Assembly (NCBI GenBank): GCA_037893245.1
Contig: JBAIAA010000351.1
Location: forward strand, 1 to 64,000
DNA length: 64,000 bases
From: Crossaster papposus
Lineage: Eukaryota; Echinodermata; Asteroidea; Velatida; Solasteridae
Direction: 5' to 3'
A program made the translations under genes and the position numbers. Of this stretch, positions 25,201 to 36,838 are shown piece after piece. The number at the start of each line of letters is the position of its first letter. The first letter of the stretch is position 1. The notes below the pieces were generated by a model. The model did not search any database and was not told the origin of the DNA. It worked only from the letters and a program-made list of their open reading frames with translations.

Positions 25201-28200
25201 CCAAGGTATTCATATTCCCATCGACCCAATCCTACCGGCCTGACCTAATAGCTAAGCTGGATAGAATCCACGGTATTCATATAATAATAATAATTGGGGA
25301 GGCTAATCATCCTTACTTGCAGCTGGTGTGCTGAATTGCGAAGGATGCAAGTGACACCCAATGACTGTTCATGTGTCACGTCACATTAAAGAACAATTTT
25401 TTCAAAAGAACCTAAAAACAAATGTAAACATTGGTTTTTATGTTGATTATTTCCTAACGTTTCCAAAAATGTATAGTTTAGCAAATCTACACAAACAGTG
25501 AACGAAACATTCAATATGTACATTATGAACCTGACTTGGAGGCAAGGGCTTTACACACAAGCCACCCAACCAATCCTATCGGCTTGATCTGTTAGCTAAG
25601 CTTGATAGAATCCAAGGTATTATATTCCCATCGACCCAGTCCTATCGGCCTGACCTTAGCTAAGCTGGATAGAATCCAAGGTATTCATATTCCCATCGAC
25701 CCAATCCTGCCGGCCTGACCTAATAGCTAAGCTGGATAGAATCCACGGTATTCATATAATAATAATAATTGGGGAGGCTAATCATCCTTACTTGCAGCTG
25801 GTGTGCTGAATTGCGAAGGATGCAAGTGACACCCAATGACTGTTCATGTGTCACGTCACATTAAAGAACCATTTTTTCAAAAGAACCTAAAAACAAATGT
25901 AAACATTGGTTTTTATGTTGATTATTTCCTAACGTTTCCAAAAATGTATAGTTTAGCAAATCTACACAAACAGTGAACGAAACATTCAATATGTACATTA
26001 TGAACCTGACTTGGAGGCAAGGGCTTTACACACAAGCCACCCAACCAATCCTATCGGCTTGATCTGTTAGCTAAGCTTGATAGAATCCAAGGTATTATAT
26101 TCCCATCGACCCAGTCCTATCGGCCTGACCTTAGCTAAGCTGGATAGAATCCAAGGTATTCATATTCCCATCGACCCAATCCTACCGGCCTGACCTAATA
26201 GCTAAGCTGGATAGAATCCACGGTATTCATATAATAATAATAATTGGGGAGGCTAATCATCCTTACTTGCAGCTGGTGTGCTGAATTGCGAAGGATGCAA
26301 GTGACACCCAATGACTGTTCATGTGTCACGTCACATTAAAGAACCATTTTTTCAAAAGAACCTAAAAACAAATGTAAACATTGGTTTTTATGTTGATTAT
26401 TTCCTAACGTTTCCAAAAATGTATAGTTTAGCAAATCTACACAAACAGTGAACGAAACTTTCAATATGTACATTATGAACCTGACTTGGAGGCAAGGGCT
26501 TTACACACAAGCCACCCAACCAATCCTATCGGCTTGATCTGTTAGCTAAGCTTGATAGAATCCAAGGTATTATATTCCCATCGACCCAGTCCTATCGGCC
26601 TGACCTTAGCTAAGCTGGATAGAATCCAAGGTATTCATATTCCCATCGACCCAATCCTACCGGCCTGACCTAATAGCTAAGCTGGATAGAATCCACGGTA
26701 TTCATATAATAATAATAATTGGGGAGGCTAATCATCCTTACTTGCAGCTGGTGTGCTGAATTGCGAAGGATGCAAGTGACACCCAATGACTGTTCATGTG
26801 TCACGTCACATTAAAGAACCATTTTTTCAAAAGAACCTAAAAACAAATGTAAACATTGGTTTTTATGTTGATTATTTCCTAACGTTTCCAAAAATGTATA
26901 GTTTAGCAAATCTACACAAACAGTGAACGAAACTTTCAATATGTACATTATGAACCTGACTTGGAGGCAAGGGCTTTACACACAAGCCACCCAACCAATC
27001 CTATCGGCTTGATCTGTTAGCTAAGCTTGATAGAATCCAAGGTATTATATTCCCATCGACCCAGTCCTATCGGCCTGACCTTAGCTAAGCTGGATAGAAT
27101 CCAAGGTATTCATATTCCCATCGACCCAATCCTACCGGCCTGACCTAATAGCTAAGCTGGATAGAATCCACGGTATTCATATAATAATAATAATTGGGGA
27201 GGCTAATCATCCTTACTTGCAGCTGGTGTGCTGAATTGCGAAGGATGCAAGTGACACCCAATGACTGTTCATGTGTCACGTCACATTAAAGAACCATTTT
27301 TTCAAAAGAACCTAAAAACAAATGTAAACATTGGTTTTTATGTTGATTATTTCCTAACGTTTCCAAAAATGTATAGTTTAGCAAATCTACACAAACAGTG
27401 AACGAAACTTTCAATATGTACATTATGAACCTGACTTGGAGGCAAGGGCTTTACACACAAGCCACCCAACCAATCCTATCGGCTTGATCTGTTAGCTAAG
27501 CTTGATAGAATCCAAGGTATTATATTCCCATCGACCCAGTCCTATCGGCCTGACCTTAGCAGCTGGATAGAATCCAAGGTATTCATATTCCCATCGACCC
27601 AATCCTACCGGCCTGACCTAATAGCTAAGCTGGATAGAATCCACGGTATTCATATAATAATAATAATTGGGGAGGCTAATCATCCTTACTTGCAGCTGGT
27701 GTGCTGAATTGCGAAGGATGCAAGTGACACCCAATGACTGTTCATGTGTCACGTCACATTAAAGAACCATTTTTTCAAAAGAACCTAAAAACAAATGTAA
27801 ACATTGGTTTTTATGTTGATTATTTCCTAACGTTTCCAAAAATGTATAGTTTAGCAAATCTACACAAACAGTGAACGAAACTTTCAATATGTACATTATG
27901 AACCTGACTTGGAGGCAAGGGCTTTACACACAAGCCACCCAACCAATCCTATCGGCTTGATCTGTTAGCTAAGCTTGATAGAATCCAAGGTATTATATTC
28001 CCATCGACCCAGTCCTATCGGCCTGACCTTAGCTAAGCTGGATAGAATCCAAGGTATTCATATTCCCATCGACCCAATCCTACCGGCCTGACCTAATACC
28101 GGTAGCTAAGCTGGATAGAATCCACGGTATTCATATAATAATAATAATTGGGGAGGCTAATCATCCTTACTTGCAGCTGGTGTGCTGAATTGCGAAGGAT

Positions 28201-31200
28201 GCAAGTGACACCCAATGACTGTTCATGTGTCACGTCACATTAAAGAACCATTTTTTCAAAAGAACCTAAAAACAAATGTAAACATTGGTTTTTATGTTGA
28301 TTATTTCCTAACGTTTCCAAAAATGTATAGTTTAGCAAATCTACACAAACAGTGAACGAAACTTTCAATATGTACATTATGAACCTGACTTGGAGGCAAG
28401 GGCTTTACACACAAGCCACCCAACCAATCCTATCGGCTTGATCTGTTAGCTAAGCTTGATAGAATCCAAGGTATTATATTCCCATCGACCCAGTCCTATC
28501 GGCCTGACCTTAGCTAAGCTGGATAGAATCCAAGGTATTCATATTCCCATCGACCCAATCCTACCGGCCTGACCTAATAGCTAAGCTGGATAGAATCCAC
28601 GGTATTCATATAATAATAATAATTGGGGAGGCTAATCATCCTTACTTGCAGCTGGTGTGCTGAATTGCGAAGGATGCAAGTGACACCCAATGACTGTTCA
28701 TGTGTCACGTCACATTAAAGAACCATTTTTTCAAAAGAACCTAAAAACAAATGTAAACATTGGTTTTTATGTTGATTATTTCCTAACGTTTCCAAAAATG
28801 TATAGTTTAGCAAATCTACACAAACAGTGAACGAAACTTTCAATATGTACATTATGAACCTGACTTGGAGGCAAGGGCTTTACACACAAGCCACCCAACC
28901 AATCCTATCGGCTTGATCTGTTAGCTAAGCTTGATAGAATCCAAGGTATTATATTCCTATCGACCCAGTCCTATCGGCCTGACCTTAGCAGCTGGATAGA
29001 ATCCAAGGTATTCATATTCCCATCGACCCAATCCTACCGGCCTGACCTAATAGCTAAGCTGGATAGAATCCACGGTATTCATATAATAATAATAATTGGG
29101 GAGGCTAATCATCCTTACTTGCAGCTGGTGTGCTGAATTGCGAAGGATGCAAGTGACACCCAATGACTGTTCATGTGTCACGTCACATTAAAGAACCATT
29201 TTTTCAAAAGAACCTAAAAACAAATGTAAACATTGGTTTTTATGTTGATTATTTCCTAACGTTTCCAAAAATGTATAGTTTAGCAAATCTACACAAACAG
29301 TGAACGAAACTTTCAATATGTACATTATGAACCTGACTTGGAGGCAAGGGCTTTACACACAAGCCACCCAACCAATCCTATCGGCTTGATCTGTTAGCTA
29401 AGCTTGATAGAATCCAAGGTATTATATTCCCATCGACCCAGTCCTATCGGCCTGACCTTAGCTAAGCTGGATAGAATCCAAGGTATTCATATTCCCATCG
29501 ACCCAATCCTACCGGCCTGACCTAATAGCTAAGCTGGATAGAATCCACGGTATTCATATAATAATAATAATTGGGGAGGCTAATCATCCTTACTTGCAGC
29601 TGGTGTGCTGAATTGCGAAGGATGCAAGTGACACCCAATGACTGTTCATGTGTCACGTCACATTAAAGAACCATTTTTTCAAAAGAACCTAAAAACAAAT
29701 GTAAACATTGGTTTTTATGTTGATTATTTCCTAACGTTTCCAAAAATGTATAGTTTAGCAAATCTACACAAACAGTGAACGAAACTTTCAATATGTACAT
29801 TATGAACCTGACTTGGAGGCAAGGGCTTTACACACAAGCCACCCAACCAATCCTATCGGCTTGATCTGTTAGCTAAGCTTGATAGAATCCAAGGTATTAT
29901 ATTCCCATCGACCCAGTCCTATCGGCCTGACCTTAGCTAAGCTGGATAGAATCCAAGGTATTCATATTCCCATCGACCCAATCCTACCGGCCTGACCTAA
30001 TAGCTAAGCTGGATAGAATCCACGGTATTCATATAATAATAATAATTGGGGAGGCTAATCATCCTTACTTGCAGCTGGTGTGCTGAATTGCGAAGGATGC
30101 AAGTGACACCCAATGACTGTTCATGTGTCACGTCACATTAAAGAACCATTTTTTCAAAAGAACCTAAAAACAAATGTAAACATTGGTTTTTATGTTGATT
30201 ATTTCCTAACGTTTCCAAAAATGTATAGTTTAGCAAATCTACACAAACAGTGAACGAAACTTTCAATATGTACATTATGAACCTGACTTGGAGGCAAGGG
30301 CTTTACACACAAGCCACCCAACCAATCCTATCGGCTTGATCTGTTAGCTAAGCTTGATAGAATCCAAGGTATTATATTCCCATCGACCCAGTCCTATCGG
30401 CCTGACCTTAGCTAAGCTGGATAGAATCCAAGGTATTCATATTCTCATCGACCCAATCCTACCGGCCTGACCTAATAGCTAAGCTGGATAGAATCCACGG
30501 TATTCATATAATAATAATAATTGGGGAGGCTAATCATCCTTACTTGCAGCTGGTGTGCTGAATTGCGAAGGATGCAAGTGACACCCAATGACTGTTCATG
30601 TGTCACGTCACATTAAAGAACCATTTTTTCAAAAGAACCTAAAAACAAATGTAAACATTGGTTTTTATGTTGATTATTTCCTAACGTTTCCAAAAATGTA
30701 TAGTTTAGCAAATCTACACAAACAGTGAACGAAACTTTCAATATGTACATTATGAACCTGACTTGGAGGCAAGGGCTTTACACACAAGCCACCCAACCAA
30801 TCCTATCGGCTTGATCTGTTAGCTAAGCTTGATAGAATCCAAGGTATTATATTCCCATCGACCCAGTCCTATCGGCCTGACCTTAGCTAAGCTGGATAGA
30901 ATCCAAGGTATTCATATTCCCATCGACCCAATCCTACCGGCCTGACCTAATAGCTAAGCTGGATAGAATCCACGGTATTCATATAATAATAATAATTGGG
31001 GAGGCTAATCATCCTTACTTGCAGCTGGTGTGCTGAATTGCGAAGGATGCAAGTGACACCCAATGACTGTTCATGTGTCACGTCACATTAAAGAACCATT
31101 TTTTCAAAAGAACCTAAAAACAAATGTAAACATTGGTTTTTATGTTGATTATTTCCTAACGTTTCCAAAAATGTATAGTTTAGCAAATCTACACAAACAG

Positions 31201-33154
31201 TGAACGAAACTTTCAATATGTACATTATGAACCTGACTTGGAGGCAAGGGCTTTACATACAAGCCACCCAACCAATCCTATCGGCTTGATCTGTTAGCTA
31301 AGCTTGATAGAATCCAAGGTATTATATTCCCATCGACCCAGTCCTATCGGCCTGACCTTAGCTAAGCTGGATAGAATCCAAGGTATTCATATTCCCATCG
31401 ACCCAATCCTACCGGCCTGACCTAATAGCTAAGCTGGATAGAATCCACGGTATTCATATAATAATAATAATTGGGGAGGCTAATCATCCTTACTTGCAGC
31501 TGGTGTGCTGAATTGCGAAGGATGCAAGTGACACCCAATGACTGTTCATGTGTCACGTCACATTAAAGAACCATTTTTTCAAAAGAACCTAAAAACAAAT
31601 GTAAACATTGGTTTTTATGTTGATTATTTCCTAACGTTTCCAAAAATGTATAGTTTAGCAAATCTACACAAACAGTGAACGAAACATTCAATATGTACAT
31701 TATGAACCTGACTTGGAGGCAAGGGCTTTACACACAAGCCACCCAACCAATCCTATCGGCTTGATCTGTTAGCTAAGCTTGATAGAATCCAAGGTATTAT
31801 ATTCCCATCGACCCAGTCCTATCGGCCTGACCTTAGCTAAGCTGGATAGAATCCAAGGTATTCATATTCCCATCGACCCAATCCTACCGGCCTGACCTAA
31901 TAGCTAAGCTGGATAGAATCCACGGTATTCATATAATAATAATAATTGGGGAGGCTAATCATCCTTACTTGCAGCTGGTGTGCTGAATTGCGAAGGATGC
32001 AAGTGACACCCAATGACTGTTCATGTGTCACGTCACATTAAAGAACCATTTTTTCAAAAGAACCTAAAAACAAATGTAAACATTGGTTTTTATGTTGATT
32101 ATTTCCTAACGTTTCCAAAAATGTATAGTTTAGCAAATCTACACAAACAGTGAACGAAACTTTCAATATGTACATTATGAACCTGACTTGGAGGCAAGGG
32201 CTTTACACACAAGCCACCCAACCAATCCTATCGGCTTGATCTGTTAGCTAAGCTTGATAGAATCCAAGGTATTATATTCCCATCGACCCAGTCCTATCGG
32301 CCTGACCTTAGCTAAGCTGGATAGAATCCAAGGTATTCATATTCCCATCGACCCAATCCTACCGGCCTGACCTAATAGCTAAGCTGGATAGAATCCACGG
32401 TATTCATATAATAATAATAATTGGGGAGGCTAATCATCCTTACTTGCAGCTGGTGTGCTGAATTGCGAAGGATGCAAGTGACACCCAATGACTGTTCATG
32501 TGTCACGTCACATTAAAGAACCATTTTTTCAAAAGAACCTAAAAACAAATGTAAACATTGGTTTTTATGTTGATTATTTCCTAACGTTTCCAAAAATGTA
32601 TAGTTTAGCAAATCTACACAAACAGTGAACGAAACTTTCAATATGTACATTATGAACCTGACTTGGAGGCAAGGGCTTTACACACAAGCCACCCAACCAA
32701 TCCTATCGGCTTGATCTGTTAGCTAAGCTTGATAGAATCCAAGGTATTATATTCCCATCGACCCAGTCCTATCGGCCTGACCTTAGCTAAGCTGGATAGA
32801 ATCCAAGGTATTCATATTCCCATCGACCCAATCCTACCGGCCTGACCTAATAGCTAAGCTGGATAGAATCCACGGTATTCATATAATAATAATAATTGGG
32901 GAGGCTAATCATCCTTACTTGCAGCTGGTGTGCTGAATTGCGAAGGATGCAAGTGACACCCAATGACTGTTCATGTGTCACGTCACATTAAAGAACCATT
33001 TTTTCAAAAGAACCTAAAAACAAATGTAAACATTGGTTTTTATGTTGATTATTTCCTAACGTTTCCAAAAATGTATAGTTTAGCAAATCTACACAAACAG
33101 TGAACGAAACTTTCAATATGTACATTATGAACCTGACTTGGAGGCAAGGGCTTT
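7254..33154. repeat. Left satellite array of TRMO-exon-derived 475 bp units
   Basis: There are 54 complete head-to-tail units from 7254 to 32896, plus a partial unit up to the transposon insertion at 33155. The canonical unit is 475 bp: a ~260 bp linker, then three exon-derived subunits. Subunit a is diverged (CGGCTTGATCTGTTAGC). Subunit b matches the TRMO exon end at 52 of 54 bases. Subunit c is CTACCGGCCTGACCTAATAGC ending in GATAGAATCCACGG. Seven units carry a 2 bp deletion (TTAGCAGCTGG for TTAGCTAAGCTGG; 473 bp), and one near 28097 has a 6 bp insertion. These account exactly for the total length. All frames are quickly closed by stops, so this is non-coding. Units differ at only a few positions, indicating recent amplification or strong homogenisation. 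Confidence 0.97.
9692..31686. repeat. Higher-order block duplications in the left array (offsets 8071/8546 and 6177 bp)
   Basis: Rare variants recur at constant spacing. CACCTAATG: 9692 and 17763 (8071). ACCCCCAATG: 11112, then 19183 and 19658 (8071 and 8546). TATTCTCATCG: 12399/20945, 13349/21895 and 15722/24268. CACGTTAAAG: 12566/21112. GTATGCATA: 13408/21954. ATTCCTATCG: 14235/22781. TACATACAAG: 16535/25081. AACAATTTT: 16849/25395. All from the 12.4 kb marker on are at 8546. A third partial copy lies 6177 bp further: 28958, 30445, 31258 and 31686. The offsets equal whole numbers of units after correcting for known indels. The repeat is therefore hierarchical: 67 bp subunits, 475 bp units, and blocks of 13-18 units. 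Confidence 0.9.
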
Positions 33155-33640
33155 TAGTCCTGCAGATTAATAACATTTTTCACCACAATATTGCATTTGA
33201 TGATACAAGCACCAAAATTGGCATAACTACTCTTTTGGGGTCACTGTACACAAAAACCCCGTTAGCCAAATTAAAATCCAATATGGCGGCCATTTTTTTC
33301 AAGATGGCCGCCACTAAATGGTAACACTTAATGTTACATTGGATTAATTGGTCATACAAGCACCAACAGTTGCAATTATCCACCAAATGTACCCCTTATC
33401 AATTCAAAAATAGAAACAACTTAAACATTCAAGATGGCGGCCATTTTGTCAAGATGGCGGCCATGTTTTCCAGGATTGCTTTCATTGAATGACATACATT
33501 GGTTATTTTACAAAATAAACCAAATGGTCATACAATAAAGCTGCAATTTACCTCTCGTTGGTCATTTATAATTAACAAATCATAAATCACTGGAAATCAA
33601 AGATGGCCGCCATTTTTCAAAATGGCTGCCAACACGTACA
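33155..33640 (+). repeat. Left composite inverted arm of the 3.7 kb element
   Basis: The outer 158 bp (33155-33312) is the terminal inverted repeat proper. It shares CCTGCAGATTA, GATACAAGCACCAAAATTGG, ACAAAAACCCCGTTAGCC and AAATTAAAATCCA with the right end. The arm then continues as two further diverged modules of about 150 bp. Each carries paired YY1-like ATGGCGGCCAT / AAGATGGCCGCC motifs (near 33283/33300, 33431/33452 and 33600/33620) and usually a 'catacaagcacc' or 'catacaa' block. The terminal repeat appears to have been tandemly multiplied within the arm. Confidence 0.75.
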
Positions 33641-33930
33641 TACAATACCAATTTATAACAATAGCGGGTGTCAGTAAAGAAGAAAATTGTTACAAGAATT
33701 GCGACCTGACTTGAGATTCTTACCATTACTGTTGTAATTGCTTTCCAAGATTAACTCTTTATTTTGTATTTGCGTTACTGAACATTTTGAAGGCATACTT
33801 AGCGTGCCTTTGATGCTTACAGTCTGTGTTTTAACATCCCATGCATAGAGCAAATCAATCTCAGTCCTGGTTGAGCTTGTAACCAAGGTATTATCCTCCA
33901 ACTAGTTATATTGGTTGAGCTTGCAACCAA
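33641..33930. other. Internal spacer of the 3.7 kb element
   Basis: Between the left arm and the nested element I see no conserved coding segment. The minus-strand frame 33671-33901 is short and unrecognised. The right part begins the CCAAT minisatellite (a TTGGTTGAGCTTGTAACCAA block near 33868-33886 and another at 33911-33930). Confidence 0.5.
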
Positions 33931-33947
33931 CCCACTGGGCATTTTAC

Positions 33948-34870
33948 CCGATATTACCCGGGTTGTAACCAGTAATAACGCTAGTTATTACTGGTTATTA
34001 TTGGGTAGCATACCGATATTACACGGGCTGTAACGAGTAATAACTCGTGGTTATTACTGGGTAATAAATAACGGGAAAATAGTAGACCAATATTTCCCTG
34101 TTATTACCACCCGATATTACCCCATTTACCCACTGTTACCAGGGAGAATGTTTCCGATATTTCCGGCATTGCATTGTTATTACCACCCGATAGAATGTAA
34201 TTGTTATTTGTTATTGTTATTTCCACCCGATATTTCACCCTTTACCTATTATTATTACCCAATAAAATGTAATCGTTATTTACCGTTATTTCTGGCATTG
34301 CATTATATATCACCCGATATTACCCAATAGTACCAGGAAGAATGTTACCGATATTTCTGGCATTGTACTGTTATTACCACCCGATATTACCCAATTGGTT
34401 AATTATATTGGTTAATACTAATATTACGATACTACCGGAATAATATTACAATATATACACATTATAAACATCAATGACTCTTCTGAGCTTGCCACTGCTA
34501 CAATCTTAGCAAGTACTTAAACGCTATATATGTGCCCAATATCACCGCCTCTCTATAATCACAGTTTGCAATAAATTTTTTGTTAATTTATTTGTGTGTT
34601 AGCTTTTTGGCAAATTTGTTCCTTTGAGACTTGGAGTAAATAAATATTACACAATTATCTCTACGAAAACACCCTAAACGTATCGCTATTACGCAAAACA
34701 TAACGTTCATGTAGAAAAAGTGACACAAATGTTTCACCAAAGTTTATCACCCACTTGGGGTCAACATGTAAATTGAGGTCACCCGATATTACCCCATTTA
34801 CCCAATATTATCAGGGAGAATGTAACTAATATTCCTGGCATTGCCGTGTTATTACCACCTGATATTACCC
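33948..34870. repeat. Degenerate minisatellite of CCCGATATTACCC / GGGAGAATGT modules
   Basis: Within the nested element a module recurs: CCCGATATTACCCCATTTACCC, then TACCAGGGAGAATGT, then GATATTTCTGGCATTGCA, then TGTTATTACCA. Copies or partial copies lie near 33948, 34113, 34315-34390 and 34783-34870. The first 150 bp also contain mutually inverted GTAATAAC and GTTATTAC runs that could fold extensively. The frame at 34148-34330 is a product of this repetition. Confidence 0.65.
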
Positions 34871-34950
34871 TATTTACCAAATATTACCTAGGAGAATGTA
34901 ACAATATTTGGACTTGGACATTTTTCTGTGATTGCTATAATTTTACAGTT

Positions 34951-35240
34951 ATTACTCAAGTTCCCAATGTAATGACCAATTCAAGCCTTCCACCATTACC
35001 CACATTACCTGTATTATATTGTTGTTACTCGGTAAAATGTAGGTTTCAACAGGGTAATAACAGTAATATTTGAACTTGACAATTTTGCTGGAATCGCTAC
35101 TAATTTTACTGTTATTACTCAAGTTCCTAATGTTATAACCAATTAATTTCTTTTACCATTACCCACATTACCTGTATTATCCTGTTGTTACTCGGTAAAA
35201 TGTTTGTTTCAACAGGGTAATAACGGTTATATTTGGACTT
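34951..35240. repeat. 163 bp tandem duplication inside the nested element
   Basis: ATTACTCAAGTTCC at 34951 recurs at 35114. Both are followed by CAATGTAATGACCAATT-like sequence, ACCATTACCCACATTACCTG, TGTTGTTACTCGGTAAAATG, and TTTCAACAGGGTAATAAC. The second copy is incomplete at its right end. It overlaps the frame 34846-35073, which is not a gene. Confidence 0.75.
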
Positions 35241-35500
35241 TGAAATTTGGTAGAGCGGTGCACCATTTTTCAAGAGTTTTGTTATCAGATACAGATCCTG
35301 TCGGTCTCAAGGATCAATTATATCCAATCCTTATATTAAAAAAACTAATATTAAGGAATTTATAACAATTTAATTATCACAAAGGTAATATCATTTGGGT
35401 AATAACTCGGTAATATGGGTAATATTTAGACTTAGTCAAATTTTGGGGTGATATTACCGGTAATATCGGTAACCGGTAACAAATTGCCCAGTGGGAAGGT

Positions 35501-35690
35501 CCCAACCAATATATTGGTCATTCATAACCAATGTTGGTTGTCCTTTAACCAGTCATATTGGTTGAGCTTGCAACCAAGTTATCAACCAATCTAATGGTTA
35601 TTCATAACCAATATGTTGGTTGTCCTTCAACCAGTCATATTGGTTGAGCTTGTAACCAATGTATTAACCAATCTATTGGTTATTCATAAT
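35501..35690. repeat. ~82 bp CCAAT-rich minisatellite (ATTGGTTGAGCTTGCAACCAA)
   Basis: Units read AACCAGTCATATTGGTTGAGC, TTGCAACCAAGTTATCAACC, AATCTAATGGTTATTCATAACC, AATATGTTGGTTGTCC. About two and a half units lie here, and the interrupted first unit lies left of the nested element (33868-33930). Each unit has several inverted ATTGGTT / AACCAAT pairs, so single strands can fold. Related TTGGTT-rich sequence continues to about 36290. Confidence 0.75.
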
Positions 35691-36359
35691 GTAGGAAATG
35701 TACCTACAGCAACTGACCAATCAGAAGTGAGAAAATTTGTTTTGACAATAGTCGACCATAATATGTAATTATTCAAACGATTCCATGATTGAATTTATAT
35801 GTTTGTGCTAACATAGTGAAAAATTGACATTAAATTTCATACTGTTGACATTATTCATAAGTAATATTAGCTGTGACTTCGTCGTGGACAAAAAATCGAA
35901 CTATAAAACTAACAACGGCAGTAGCTAAGTGTGTAGTAAGTGGTCAGTAGCTAATATCTAATAGGAATAGGTTATTATTGTCTGTATGCATAATTGCAAT
36001 GTGTAATAAGTAATAAGGTATTATTTCATTACGTAATTTGTCCACGTTATGTAATTGGTTGTGTGGGAACCTTTGAATTAAATATTGTATTGGTTGGTGT
36101 TATGCAAATTGTTTGGTTGGTGTTATGCAAATTAGTTGCGTGTTGACCAATATGAATATGCAGCCCTACTATTATGTATTGGTTAGTGCTATAACCAATA
36201 CAAATTACCAATACAAATTGGTTGGAGTCCATTGTGGATTGGTTAAATTAACCAACATTGCATTCGTTATTTTCAACCAATCTGTTTTTAGAGTGTGTTG
36301 TATGTCTTTGTACCAGATATGTTACGATTTGTGTGTCACTTTTCGTAACATATAGGCTG
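35691..36359. other. Internal AT-rich part of the 3.7 kb element
   Basis: This segment is non-coding, with scattered ATTGGTT/AACCAAT copies between 36050 and 36290 and a short duplication TTGGTTGGTGTTATGCAAATT (two copies within 36090-36133). No transposase-related frame was recognised. Confidence 0.55.
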
Positions 36360-36838
36360 AGTCATCTTGTAGCGGCCATCTTTAAAAATGTTAGCCATCT
36401 TAAATTACCAAGTGGTTGACAATTTTAGCATAATATTGGATTCAAATGGAGATTAAATGCCCATTTTGGTCCTTGTATTACTGTTTGATCCTTGGTAACA
36501 CTACTACTAGCCATTCAGTGGCGACCATTTTTGGAAAATGGCGGCCATCTTGAATTTTCAAGTGCCTAATATACTGTTTTGGATATGCCAACAACAGGGA
36601 GACCAAACAGATGTTAAATGCCAAGTTTTGTGCTTGTATTGCCATTCTATCCATCTGTACATCAATATTTTCGGTGATATTTGGCCTTCATTGGCGGCCA
36701 TTTTCAAAAATGGCGGCCATCTTGGATTTTAATTTGGCTAACGGGGTTTTTGTGTAAAGTGACCCAAAATGAGCATGTGTGCCAATTTTGGTGCTTGTAT
36801 CACTAAATGCAATATTATTGTAGTAATCTGCAGGACTA
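36360..36838 (-). repeat. Right composite inverted arm of the 3.7 kb element
   Basis: Read on the minus strand, it starts TAGTCCTGCAGATTA and follows the left arm closely through 36693. It then shows two more modules with paired GGCGGCC motifs near 36521/36538 and 36370/36388, and blocks resembling 'tacaagcaccaaaattgg'. The module number and spacing mirror the left arm. The frames at 36113-36355 and 36538-36732 fall in this element and have no recognisable protein features. Confidence 0.72.

Larger units (their letters stand above)
33931..35495. mobile_element. Nested 1565 bp TIR element (CCCACTGGGCA ends)
   Basis: The left end CCCACTGGGCATTTTACCCG and the right end (minus strand CCCACTGGGCAATTTGTTACC) form a terminal inverted repeat of about 16 bp. 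The surrounding minisatellite reads GCTTGCAACCAA before it and AAGGTCCC after it. Sister minisatellite units read AACCAAGGT or AACCAAGTT uninterrupted, so the insertion duplicated AA (2 bp). The interior is non-coding, very rich in GTAATAAC / CCCGATATTACCC motifs. The termini contain CACTG, reminiscent of CACTA/EnSpm-type ends, but the 2 bp duplication is not decisive and no transposase is present. Confidence 0.8.
33155..36838. mobile_element. Non-autonomous 3.7 kb TIR transposon inserted in the satellite
   Basis: The element begins TAGTCCTGCAGATTA and ends with the reverse complement TAATCTGCAGGACTA. The satellite unit is split in GGGCTTTACACA, with TTT duplicated on both sides (33152-33154 and 36839-36841). 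Rejoining the flanks gives a normal unit of the 473 bp type, which proves insertion after amplification. I see no transposase-like frame, so it is non-autonomous. A 3 bp duplication occurs in several superfamilies (Harbinger, EnSpm/CACTA, Zator, Academ), but the termini match none that I can name confidently. The interior holds a second TIR element and a CCAAT-rich minisatellite. Confidence 0.88.

Noticed and set aside
32988..33386. Small open frames on both strands at the satellite/transposon junction
   Set aside because: They cross the insertion boundary or lie in the terminal inverted repeat, and have no protein features.
33155..36838. Coding-capable transposon
   Set aside because: The longest frames are about 60-80 residues without transposase motifs, so it is non-autonomous.
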